Part shown: piece by piece, positions 1-7,469 of the stretch
Layout of the letters: every line of letters starts with the position of its first letter
How positions within the stretch are numbered: the stretch's first letter is position 1
NCBI GenBank assembly: GCA_905479985.1
Contig: CAJQOM010000040.1
Location: 1-36,121, forward strand
Source: an uncultured Gammaproteobacteria bacterium
GTDB lineage: Bacteria > Pseudomonadota > Gammaproteobacteria > Nitrosococcales > Methylophagaceae
Reading direction: 5' to 3'
DNA length: 36,121 nt
The notes under the pieces: model-generated
Told to the model about the DNA's origin: nothing
What the model saw: the letters and a program-made list of their open reading frames with translations, nothing else
Databases searched by the model: none
Translations under genes and position numbers: made by a program

Positions 1-80
1 AAAGATTCACCTTTTTGCCAACGATCCCACATCAGGGATTTCTGATTTTCCGTGTAATAGATCCGTGGTCTTTGTTTCAT
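1..80 (-). CDS. IS30-family transposase, N-terminal fragment (partial at window edge)
   Basis: The ATG is the complement of 78-80, preceded by a strong ribosome site (AAAGGAG, 8 bases upstream). The 26 visible codons read MKQRPRIYYTENQKSLMWDR and onward, clearly homologous to the start of the transposase at 21961 (MKYRARTYYTEKQKSLMWDR). There are about a dozen base differences in the 80 shared coding bases, although the upstream leaders are identical. The catalytic core lies outside the window, so its integrity cannot be judged. Confidence 0.8.
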   Translation of the reverse strand, partial: MKQRPRIYYTENQKSLMWDRWQKGES

Positions 81-141
81 TTGCAACACTCCTTTTACTT
101 ACGTAAAGTTTAGCGTGTTGCGTCGACCGGTTGAAATCACA
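1..141 (-). mobile_element. IS30-family insertion sequence, 5' end, cut by window edge
   Basis: Read on the minus strand, this begins with a terminal inverted repeat (about 115-141) resembling IS30 ends and the ends of the second copy at 21900-23127. A 50-base leader follows that is identical to the leader of the second copy, and then a transposase start. Only the first 141 bases lie in the window. The outer boundary is set by analogy with IS30 ends. The adjoining bases 142-155 are the same half-repeat that follows the second copy, so the exact IS end is inferred. Confidence 0.85.
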
Positions 142-155
142 ACCCAAAGCGGACA
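142..155. repeat. Half of a palindromic intergenic repeat abutting the IS30 end
   Basis: The 14 bases ACCCAAAGCGGACA lie directly outside the inferred IS end. The identical 14 bases follow the right end of the second IS30 copy (23128-23141). A degenerate inverse half precedes that copy's left end, and the window's last bases (GACCCAAA) look like the start of another copy. IS30 elements are known to favour symmetric targets, so this is probably a broken palindromic target repeat. Confidence 0.55.
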
Positions 156-403
156 TTGATTAATTCGTAAAAAGTTGGGAATATAGCCTTTCCAATACCA
201 ATGAATGGTTCCTTCTAAATATTCTGTTAGCACGCATCAAAGAGTTGGATCTTTGGACCGTGTTTAAAAGATCCTTTGATAACGGATTAACAGGAGAAAT
301 TGAATGATACAACTACAGAACCTCGCAATTTTTTGTATGTTCGTTTATAGCGAAAATCAGTTATGCTCAAGATAACGACCACAATAGAGTCTTAGAACGG
401 TAC
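156..403. other. Leader region upstream of the sensor kinase
   Basis: No full gene lies in these 248 bases. An 8-bp inverted repeat, GGATCTTT (247-254) and AAAGATCC (267-274), could be an operator or a weak terminator. An AGGAG ribosome site (292-296) precedes a 23-codon reading frame at 304-375. The kinase reading frame is open back to 308. Confidence 0.5.
304..375 (+). CDS. Short leader ORF, possible frameshifted signal-peptide remnant
   Basis: A 23-codon frame with a good ribosome site (AGGAG, 7 bases upstream) encodes MIQLQNLAIFCMFVYSENQL and three more residues. Removing one T from the T6 run at 329-334 would join this start to the downstream kinase frame. That would give a convincing signal peptide (hydrophobic LAIFVCSFIA, cleavage-like SYA-QD). 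The frame may be a leader peptide, or the broken start of an exported protein whose tail is now the kinase N terminus. Translation is unproven. Confidence 0.3.
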   Translation: MIQLQNLAIFCMFVYSENQLCSR

Positions 404-415
404 TTGGAGTTGTCA

Positions 416-2377
416 ATGACGGATGATGACATAGAAGTTACTTATAGTCCTAGTGATATAAGCGATCAAAAAAGCTTGCAAGAACGCCATGCAAAAGATG
501 AGAATTTTATAACAGGAATTCTGGGTTTTCTGCCGCAGGGTATCGTAATAATTGACGAGACAGGCAATATCCTTGCAGTAAACAAAGCTTGGCGTCAATT
601 TGTTAACGAGAATAATTATCCTGAGCCAGATTTTACTGTTGGCAGCAATTACCTAGAAGCATGTGATGTTGCCTATAAAGAGTGTGTAGCTGGAGAACAT
701 AATATCGCTGACTATATTCGCGATGTACTTTCAGGGAAAGTAAAACAGGTAAAATTTGAATATGACAGCCATAGTACGAGTGGCCAGCGATGGTTCCTGT
801 TTCGCATCAACCTGTTTTTGTACGATAGCCAGAACCACGTTGTCATTTCATATGAAAATATCACAGAGGCTAAAAAGGGTCATGGCGCTCTGCTGAATAG
901 CGAAGCAAAATTTCGTGTAATTGCTGAGAGTACCTCCGATCTTATTTGGGAGGCAGATGTAAACAATGGGACATTGGAATGGTACGGCGAAATAGATGAA
1001 ATCCTAAAATATGATCCTGGTGAGTTTCCTAGAACTATTTCAGCGAATATTGAAAACATTCATCTAGATGATCGCGAGCGAGTTAGAAAACTAATTCAAC
1101 ACAGTATTGATACAGGCGAAAACTTCCAATCTGATTATCGTATGTTGTGTAAGGATGGCAGTCATCGCTATTGGGAAGACCAAGGATCTTGGATTGACTA
1201 TGAACAGGGAAAAGCGGTAGGTGGTGTTAAGGATATCACTGAGCGTAAGCTAGCTGAGGATGTGTTACAAACCAGTGAACAACGTTTCAAGCGATACTTT
1301 GAGTTAGGTTTGGTAGGAATGGCGATCACGTCGCTTGAAAAAAACTGGGTTGAGTTCAACGATACACTTTGCGATATGCTTGGCTATTCACGGGATGAAT
1401 TTTCGAGCAAGACATGGACGGATTTGACTCATCCTGATGATTTGGATGCAGATCTGACGGAGTTTAATCGAGTCTTGTCGGGTGAAATAGACGGTTATAC
1501 TTTGGAAAAACGGTTCATCCAAAAAAATGGTGGCATCGTATATGCCGAAATTTCAGCTAAGACTGTGTACAAGTCAGATGGTTCAATTGATTATTTTGTG
1601 GCTTTGGTACATGACCTTACAGCAAAGAAAGAAGCTGAGAAAGAAGCCGCACAACAACGAGAGCGTTTGGCTCACCTCGTTCGAGTGCAGACGCTTGGTG
1701 AAATGTCTACTGGGATTGCCCACGAGGTTAACCAGCCTTTGGCAGCGATACAAAGCTATACACAAGCTTGTCAGCAATATGTAAAAAGAGGGCTGTCTAA
1801 TCCAGACAAAATTGAAGATCTACTTGAAAAGGTTAGAGGGCAAGCTAAGCGTGCTGGTGATGTTATTAGCAGGTTACGTGCGATGATGGAGCACCGAACT
1901 GTAGAACCCATAAGCATAAATATCAATACACTATTGAGACAGATAGTAGATATTGCAGAGATAGAGACGAAACAGAATGATTGTCGATTAATACTTAATT
2001 TAGCCCCCGTTATACCTAACGTTATTGGCGATGAAATTCAAATTCAGCAAGTAGTCCTAAACCTGGTTCACAATGGGATAGATGCAATGGTAGGCATAGA
2101 AAATGGAACAGATAAAACCATCGCCGTTGAAACAACAATAATCGAGAGTAATAACGTACTGGTATCTATCTCGGATAAAGGGAAGGGCATTGAAGAGCAA
2201 GATTTAAATAGTATTTTTGAAGCGTTTTATACCACTAAAGATCATGGAATAGGTATGGGGTTAGCCATCTGTAAAAATATTATTGATGGCCATGGTGGTG
2301 AAATAGGCTGCTCAAAAAAATCCAGTGAAGGAACAACTATGTATTTTTCATTACCCATAGAGACAAAAAATGATTGA
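416..2377 (+). CDS. PAS-domain sensor histidine kinase, FixL/TodS-like
   Basis: A 653-residue protein with three consecutive PAS domains (roughly residues 35-150, 160-280, 288-410) and a HisKA dimerisation domain with phospho-accepting His436 in IAHEVNQPLAAI. A HATPase_c domain follows, with N box (VLNLVHNGIDAM), G1 (DKGKGI) and G2 (GIGMGLAI). No membrane segment is visible, so it is probably cytoplasmic and senses a diffusible ligand, redox state or oxygen through a PAS domain. No heme ligand can be assigned by eye. ATG 416 is preferred because GGAG lies just upstream; TTG 404 would add four residues. The 3' end overlaps the response-regulator gene by 8 bases, which indicates a coupled pair. 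The first residues (LELSMTDDDIEVTYS) resemble the mature N terminus of TonB-dependent receptors, so the gene may have a chimeric 5' end. Confidence 0.9.
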   Translation: MTDDDIEVTYSPSDISDQKSLQERHAKDENFITGILGFLPQGIVIIDETGNILAVNKAWRQFVNENNYPEPDFTVGSNYLEACDVAYKECVAGEHNIADYIRDVLSGKVKQVKFEYDSHSTSGQRWFLFRINLFLYDSQNHVVISYENITEAKKGHGALLNSEAKFRVIAESTSDLIWEADVNNGTLEWYGEIDEILKYDPGEFPRTISANIENIHLDDRERVRKLIQHSIDTGENFQSDYRMLCKDGSHRYWEDQGSWIDYEQGKAVGGVKDITERKLAEDVLQTSEQRFKRYFELGLVGMAITSLEKNWVEFNDTLCDMLGYSRDEFSSKTWTDLTHPDDLDADLTEFNRVLSGEIDGYTLEKRFIQKNGGIVYAEISAKTVYKSDGSIDYFVALVHDLTAKKEAEKEAAQQRERLAHLVRVQTLGEMSTGIAHEVNQPLAAIQSYTQACQQYVKRGLSNPDKIEDLLEKVRGQAKRAGDVISRLRAMMEHRTVEPISININTLLRQIVDIAEIETKQNDCRLILNLAPVIPNVIGDEIQIQQVVLNLVHNGIDAMVGIENGTDKTIAVETTIIESNNVLVSISDKGKGIEEQDLNSIFEAFYTTKDHGIGMGLAICKNIIDGHGGEIGCSKKSSEGTTMYFSLPIETKND

Positions 2378-2987
2378 ACCTTTAAAGGAACCAACGGTTT
2401 ATATTATTGATGACGATGATGCCGTCCGCGACTCAATCATGGAGCTGGTTAAATCCGTTAACTTAAACGCAGAGGCTTTTGCATCTGCTTTAGACTTTTT
2501 AGAGATATTTACAACCGATCTACCTGGTTGCCTGGTATTGGATGTACGAATGGCTAGAATGAGCGGACTTATTCTACAAGATAAACTTAACATTATGGGT
2601 GCAACGTTGCCCATTATCTTTATTACGGGTCATGGTGATGTTGAGATGGCCGTGAGTGTGCTCAAAGCAGGAGCCGTTGATTTCATTCAGAAGCCTTACC
2701 ATGAACAGAATTTGCTAGACAGTATTGCTAATGCGCTTGAATTGGATGCTCGAAACAGAAATATTTCACTACACGAAGACGCCATAAAGCAACATTATGA
2801 AGAGCTTACTCCCCGTGAGCATGAAGTGATGGATTCTTTATTACAAGGTCTATCAAATAAACTAATCGCTAGAAATCTTGAGATTAGTTCACGTACGGTA
2901 GAAGTTCACCGCCAGCATATATTACAAAAGTATCGGGTTAAGTCACTGACTCAACTCATACACCTGCTAAACCGCCCAGAAGCATAG
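2370..2987 (+). CDS. FixJ/TodR-family response regulator (receiver + LuxR-type HTH)
   Basis: A 205-residue regulator. Its receiver domain (about 7-120) has an acidic cluster IIDDDDAV, phospho-acceptor Asp58 in CLVLDVRM, the Thr of FITGHGD and the Lys of IQKPY. A LuxR/FixJ helix-turn-helix (about 138-203) contains LTPREHEVMDSLLQGLSNK and SSRTVEVHRQHI. It is the evident partner of the upstream kinase: its ATG lies inside the kinase stop region with an 8-base overlap. All key receiver residues are present, so it should be phosphorylation-competent. Likely targets are the downstream genes, and a tandem CTACGTAAG repeat at 3060-3081 is a candidate binding site. The ligand and regulon are not recognisable from sequence. 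Confidence 0.92.
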   Translation: MIEPLKEPTVYIIDDDDAVRDSIMELVKSVNLNAEAFASALDFLEIFTTDLPGCLVLDVRMARMSGLILQDKLNIMGATLPIIFITGHGDVEMAVSVLKAGAVDFIQKPYHEQNLLDSIANALELDARNRNISLHEDAIKQHYEELTPREHEVMDSLLQGLSNKLIARNLEISSRTVEVHRQHILQKYRVKSLTQLIHLLNRPEA

Positions 2988-3059
2988 TCATCAGATAGAA
3001 ATACATTTGTCTTGAGCTGTTTGCGATGCAGGTATTTTGTTAATCATAATACTTGTCCT

Positions 3060-3081
3060 CTACGTAAGTAATCTACGTAAG
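3060..3081. promoter_or_regulatory. Tandem CTACGTAAG direct repeat, candidate operator
   Basis: Two exact 9-base copies of CTACGTAAG (3060-3068 and 3073-3081), each containing the palindrome TACGTA, are separated by four bases. Their centres are 13 bases apart. They lie in the 244-base gap between the response regulator and the pseudo-receiver, about 150 bases before the next start. The position suggests a binding site for the adjacent LuxR-type regulator, but nothing in the sequence proves it. The 11-mer TACGTAAGTAA at 3061-3071 has a close match in the leaders of both IS30 copies. Confidence 0.4.
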
Positions 3082-3231
3082 CGAACGGATAGTGTTTCTA
3101 TTCTATTTAAAACATACTCGTTAACAGTAGTGAAAAAGTTTGATGGCGCAGTTTGAGCCTTGGGTAAAGATATTCAATTTTTTAAACCTGATTAATTTAT
3201 TTAAACGATGATTAAGTGAAATTAATATCGA

Positions 3232-3606
3232 ATGAAAAAAATGACTTATATGGTAGATCCAGATATAGCATTTTGCGAACGTATTAGTTCGCTATTATCT
3301 TCTTCGTCTTTAGCAACCAAAACATTTGGTCGAGCTAAAGATTTCTTGGAGCAATCTGATTCAATGGAGCCGGATAGTCTTTTAATACTGAGTAGCAATA
3401 TTCCAGATATGGATACTGTTGAAGTGATGCAAGAACTTAAAAAAAGGGGCAACGATATTCCAGTCATCGTAGTGGGAGAAGATGATGACGTTCCACAAGC
3501 AGTAAAATTTATGCGTGCTGGGGCTGTTGACTTTATCTGGAAGCCTTTGGCTAATCAGAAATTAAAAGCATTAATTGAAAAGTTGGGTGTAAGCATAAAT
3601 AAATAG
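3232..3606 (+). CDS. Atypical stand-alone receiver (pseudo-receiver) protein
   Basis: A 124-residue protein made only of a receiver-like fold. The FMRAGAVDFIWKPLANQKL region matches FixJ-type receivers, including the one at 2370 (VLKAGAVDFIQKPYHEQNL), so common origin is clear. The phospho-acceptor position is occupied by Ser54 (LLILSSNIPDMD aligned with CLVLDVRMARMS). The acidic pocket is reduced to VDPD, while the conserved Lys (WKP) remains. It should therefore not be phosphorylated in the usual way and may act as a dominant partner or as a sensor of something else. Its stop is 14 bases before the DUF3604 start, so it probably heads that operon. Start ATG 3232 has a weak ribosome site; ATG 3241 is an alternative. 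Confidence 0.85.
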   Translation: MKKMTYMVDPDIAFCERISSLLSSSSLATKTFGRAKDFLEQSDSMEPDSLLILSSNIPDMDTVEVMQELKKRGNDIPVIVVGEDDDVPQAVKFMRAGAVDFIWKPLANQKLKALIEKLGVSINK

Positions 3607-3620
3607 GTTTGGAGGGTGAA

Positions 3621-5519
3621 ATGAAAAAAATAACAATAAATTCAGCTTTGGTTTTGAGTTTAATTGCGATCCCATGTTTTGCTCAAGATGCACCGCCGCC
3701 ATCGGACAAGAAGGTTAAATATTCTCCTTACCCAGAGAAGAACTTTCCGAATCAAGTCTATTTTGGTGATACACATTTACATACCTCATATTCTACTGAT
3801 GCAGGAATGATTGGTAATATTCGCGGCCCTGAAGATGCGTATCGTGTATCAAGAGGCGAAGTGATTACATCCAGTCATGGATTAAAGGTTAAATTGAAAC
3901 GTCCATTAGATTTTGTTGTGGTTTCGGATCATGCGGAGAACCTAGGCTTGGCACCTGCCATCGCAGAATCTAATGAAGAGCTTTTGGCGAATGAGTGGGG
4001 TAAGGCAATTTATGAAGCCGCTAATAGTGGGAAGGTGACTGATGCTTTTGACATGTGGATTAAGCAAGTTAATCTTAGTGAAGATAAGCTTAAAGATACA
4101 GGCTTTGCTAAAACATTTTGGTCGCGTGAAATAGCTGCGGCCGAAAAATATAATGAGCCTGGTCTTTTTACCGCATTTATTGGTTTTGAATGGACATCGA
4201 TGCCAGGCGGCAGAAATTTACATAGAAATGTAATCTTCCGTGACAATGGAGAAAGGGCAAGTCAAGTCGTTCCTATATCTTCTTATGACTCATTAGACCC
4301 CGAAGATTTGTGGGAATATTTAGCCGCTTACGAAAAGAAAACAGGCGGTCAAGTTATGGCTATTGCACATAATGGTAACGTCTCAAATGGGACTATGTTT
4401 GACGACATAACGTTGACGACTAAAGAACCGATTGATCGTGATTATGCTGAGCGCCGCATGATGTGGGAGCCTATTTATGAAGTGACTCAAATTAAGGGCG
4501 ATGGTGAAGCGCATCCCGCCTTATCTCCAAATGATGAATTCGCAGATTTTTACACTTGGGATACAGCGACATTAGGAGCCGATACAACCACGCCTGAAAT
4601 GTGGCCTCGTGATTACGCTAGACCCGCTTTAAAGCGAGGGTTAGTGTATGAAGAAAAATTAGGCGTCAATCCTTTTAAATTCGGAATGATTGGATCAACT
4701 GATTCACATACCTCAATACCCTCGACAGAAGAAGATAGTTTTTTTGGCAAAGTTAGCTTAGCTGAGCCTAGTGCTGATCCACATCACCGTTTTAATGAAA
4801 CAGTTCTTGGTCGAACCAATCCTGATGAAAGTAAAAAGATTTATCATTGGCAGGCAGCTGCTAGTGGCTTAGCCGCTGTGTGGTCACGTGAAAATACCCG
4901 AGAGGCGCTTTGGGATGCCATGAAGCGTAAAGAAGTTTATGCAACAACGGGAACAAGAATGAAAGTTCGTGTATTTGCCGGTTGGGATTATACGAAAGAT
5001 GATTTGGCTCGTTCTGATTTTGCTGAATATGGTTATGACCATGGTGTGCCCATGGGTGGTGATTTGAGTTCTGCTCCTAAAGACAAGGCTCCAACACTGT
5101 TGATCAGGGCGGTTAGAGATGCAGATGGGGCTAACCTTGATCGTGTTCAGGTGATAAAGGGCTGGGTCGATACAGACGGTGAGACACAAGAAAAAGTTTA
5201 CGATGTCGCCGTTTCAGATCAACGCAAGCCACTAAAAAATGGTAAGTATCCTCCTGTAGGCAATACAGTTAATTTGAAAGAAGTGACTTACACCAATGCA
5301 ATTGGGGCGCCCTTCCTTGAAGCTTTTTGGAAAGACCCGGATTTTGATCCGAAGCAGCGCGCTTTCTACTATGTGCGCGCGATTGAAATCCCAACGCCGT
5401 CATGGGTTGCATATGACTTGAAAGTGTTTGGAGGTGAAATGCCAAAGGGTGCGACAAATGAGACGCTAGTTCTTCAAGAACGCGCTTATACATCTCCTAT
5501 TTGGTATACGCCTAAATGA
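3621..5519 (+). CDS. DUF3604 PHP-like secreted protein
   Basis: A 632-residue protein with a clear Sec signal peptide (MKKITINSALVLSLIAIPCFA, cleaved before QD). It belongs to the DUF3604 family, which resembles PHP metal-dependent phosphoesterases. Visible motifs are FGDTHLHTSYSTDAG (HxH metal ligands), VVVSDHAEN, RNLHRNVIF, IAHNGN and GMIGSTDSHT. These suggest a periplasmic metal-dependent hydrolase, though no substrate is established for the family. ATG 3621 is chosen because GGAGGG sits 5 bases upstream and it starts the signal peptide. The end overlaps the PpiC gene by 4 bases (ATGA), and that gene overlaps the next in the same way, so the three are probably made in fixed proportion. DUF3604 genes are often found near sulfatases and similar catabolic genes, as here. 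Confidence 0.88.
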   Translation: MKKITINSALVLSLIAIPCFAQDAPPPSDKKVKYSPYPEKNFPNQVYFGDTHLHTSYSTDAGMIGNIRGPEDAYRVSRGEVITSSHGLKVKLKRPLDFVVVSDHAENLGLAPAIAESNEELLANEWGKAIYEAANSGKVTDAFDMWIKQVNLSEDKLKDTGFAKTFWSREIAAAEKYNEPGLFTAFIGFEWTSMPGGRNLHRNVIFRDNGERASQVVPISSYDSLDPEDLWEYLAAYEKKTGGQVMAIAHNGNVSNGTMFDDITLTTKEPIDRDYAERRMMWEPIYEVTQIKGDGEAHPALSPNDEFADFYTWDTATLGADTTTPEMWPRDYARPALKRGLVYEEKLGVNPFKFGMIGSTDSHTSIPSTEEDSFFGKVSLAEPSADPHHRFNETVLGRTNPDESKKIYHWQAAASGLAAVWSRENTREALWDAMKRKEVYATTGTRMKVRVFAGWDYTKDDLARSDFAEYGYDHGVPMGGDLSSAPKDKAPTLLIRAVRDADGANLDRVQVIKGWVDTDGETQEKVYDVAVSDQRKPLKNGKYPPVGNTVNLKEVTYTNAIGAPFLEAFWKDPDFDPKQRAFYYVRAIEIPTPSWVAYDLKVFGGEMPKGATNETLVLQERAYTSPIWYTPK

Positions 5520-6418
5520 AAAAATTATTTAAAGAACCTTTATTGGTTTTCCTGTTGCTGGGAGGCGCGATTTTCGCGCTCTACCAGCAAATACCAAACG
5601 ATTATCAGCCAGACAATGCTGAGATTATGGTAACGGAAGGCCAGATAAAAGGACTATTGGAAAGGTTTGAAAAAGTAAGGCAACGTTTGCCCTCTGAGGA
5701 AGAGGAGGATGGACTCATTCAAAACTATGTTCGTGAAGAGATTTTATACCGCGAAGCACTCGCATTAGGCTTAGATAAGGATGATGGTATTGTGCGTCGT
5801 AGACTCAATCAAAAAATGGATTTCCTATCGGAAGATCTTGCCAGTCTTGTCGAGCCGAGTGAGCAGGAATTGCAGGTTTATCTTGCAAAGCATCAAGATG
5901 ACTATCTAAAGCCTTCACGTTTTAGTTTTCGACAAATCTACTTTAATACCAGTAAACGTGGTGAGTCTGCACAATCTGCTGCGCTGTCTCTATTAGCTAA
6001 GCTCAAAGCAGAAGACACTAGTGATAATACGAGTACTGACGCAATGGGCGACCCCTTGATGGTAGCGCATCAGTTTGAGCATGAGACGGAACGGGGGATA
6101 CAGCGAGCTTTAGGTGCAGATTTTCTAAAAGCACTGGGTGAGATTGACACTAGAGGTTGGCATGGCCCCATATCTTCTGGCTTTGGATTACATTTAGTGC
6201 ATATTGATGAGCATACAGCAGGTAAAGTGTTCGAGCTTAATGAAGTGCGAGAACAAGTTATTCGTGATTGGAGTGCACAAAAGCGAGAGCAGACCAATAA
6301 AATCTTTTATCAGAACTTACGGAAGCGTTATACCGTTAAAGTAGAGAATCTTCCCAAGAAAAACTCAGCAAGTGAGAATATAACAACAAGCCTATCAATG
6401 AATGAGGCTGTAGAGTGA
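5516..6418 (+). CDS. Membrane-anchored PpiC/parvulin-type peptidyl-prolyl isomerase
   Basis: A 300-residue protein with one N-terminal membrane segment (about 8-25, LLVFLLLGGAIFALY). A charged SurA-like helical region follows (QNYVREEILYREALALGL), then a parvulin-type domain (about 125-235; FSFRQIYFNTS and GWHGPISSGFGLHLVHIDEH). It should be anchored in the inner membrane facing the periplasm, assisting folding of exported proteins. Translational coupling to DUF3604 (ATGA overlap) and to the HupE/UreJ-type gene (GTGA overlap) suggests a dedicated chaperone for one of those products. The isomerase domain is shorter and less typical than in SurA, so a purely chaperone role is possible. Confidence 0.85.
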   Translation: MKKLFKEPLLVFLLLGGAIFALYQQIPNDYQPDNAEIMVTEGQIKGLLERFEKVRQRLPSEEEEDGLIQNYVREEILYREALALGLDKDDGIVRRRLNQKMDFLSEDLASLVEPSEQELQVYLAKHQDDYLKPSRFSFRQIYFNTSKRGESAQSAALSLLAKLKAEDTSDNTSTDAMGDPLMVAHQFEHETERGIQRALGADFLKALGEIDTRGWHGPISSGFGLHLVHIDEHTAGKVFELNEVREQVIRDWSAQKREQTNKIFYQNLRKRYTVKVENLPKKNSASENITTSLSMNEAVE

Positions 6419-7422
6419 TACGCTTTTTTCCCCTTATCGTTTTGTTGTTATGTTCGGTTACGTTTGCTCATGCCGATGAGTATCGCCCAGCGTATCTTGA
6501 ATTAAAACAAACAAGTGTCGATGACTTCGATATGCTCTGGAAGGTTCCAGCTAAAGGGCAAACAAAACGTTTGAGCCTTTATGTCACTTTGCCAAATGAT
6601 GTAGTCACTACATCAGAGATGCGGGGCAATTTTGTTGGTGGTGCCTATATCGAACGATCGACTATTAAGCGGCAAGGTGGCCTTGCGGGCGCCCAAATCA
6701 GTATTAAAGGCCTTGAACGGGTATCAACAGATGTACTAGTGCGCATTCAACGACTCGATGGGACATCTGAAACGGCTCGGTTGAATTCATCATCAACGTC
6801 GTTCGTTATTAAAGGTGCGGCCCAGTTTTGGGATGTCGTAAATACCTATTTAGTCTTTGGTATTGAGCATATTCTTAATGGCTTTGATCACCTGCTGTTT
6901 GTGGCTTGTTTAATCTTCATTGCGGGCACGTGGCGACGCATTCTCATTACTGTTACAGGCTTCACTCTTGCACATTCAATCACCCTAACATTGGCAGGAT
7001 TGGAATTGATAAGGTTACCCATTCCACCAATTGAAGCAACAATAGCCTTGTCGATCGTTTTTCTTGCTAGAGAAATTGCATTAAACAGGCGCGATACGCT
7101 GACCTGGCGTTATCCGATTGCTGTTTCTGCAACTTTTGGTTTGTTGCACGGTTTTGGTTTTGCGTCAGCGCTTAGTGATATTAGCTTGCCACAAACTGAA
7201 ATACCTGCTGCCTTATTAGCATTTAATATTGGTGTGGAGCTAGGACAAGTTGCTTTTGTTGCCAGTGTGCTTTTGCTTTTCTGGTTAATAACACAAAGCT
7301 TTAAAATATTAAAAATTGAATCGGTTAATTGGCTGCAAAAAATAGAAAAACCCATGGCTTATAGCGTGGGGAGTGTGGCCATGTTATGGACGATGGAACG
7401 AGTATTTGTATTTTGGATCTAA
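6415..7422 (+). CDS. HupE/UreJ-family membrane protein
   Basis: A 335-residue protein with a signal peptide (about 1-20, ending AHA). It has a periplasmic beta-rich domain of roughly 120 residues and then about six membrane helices from residue 145 on. The motifs GIEHILNGFDHLLFV, GFTLAHSITLTLA and LLHGFGFASAL are the His-rich signatures of the HupE/UreJ_2 family, whose members are linked to nickel or cobalt transport. A metal role is therefore plausible but unproven. The GTG start is set by the 4-base overlap with the PpiC gene and by the signal peptide. Fused periplasmic domains of this sort are typical of the DUF3604-linked branch. It could supply metal to the PHP-like partner; this is inference. 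Confidence 0.82.
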   Translation: MIRFFPLIVLLLCSVTFAHADEYRPAYLELKQTSVDDFDMLWKVPAKGQTKRLSLYVTLPNDVVTTSEMRGNFVGGAYIERSTIKRQGGLAGAQISIKGLERVSTDVLVRIQRLDGTSETARLNSSSTSFVIKGAAQFWDVVNTYLVFGIEHILNGFDHLLFVACLIFIAGTWRRILITVTGFTLAHSITLTLAGLELIRLPIPPIEATIALSIVFLAREIALNRRDTLTWRYPIAVSATFGLLHGFGFASALSDISLPQTEIPAALLAFNIGVELGQVAFVASVLLLFWLITQSFKILKIESVNWLQKIEKPMAYSVGSVAMLWTMERVFVFWI

Positions 7423-7469
7423 GTAAAAAATTAGTGGTTAAGAAAAGTAACAGTTGGAGAATAATTAAA

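Noticed and set aside
404-415. TTG start for the sensor kinase
   Set aside because: ATG 416 has GGAG at the right distance; the TTG lies at the edge of that site and has none of its own.
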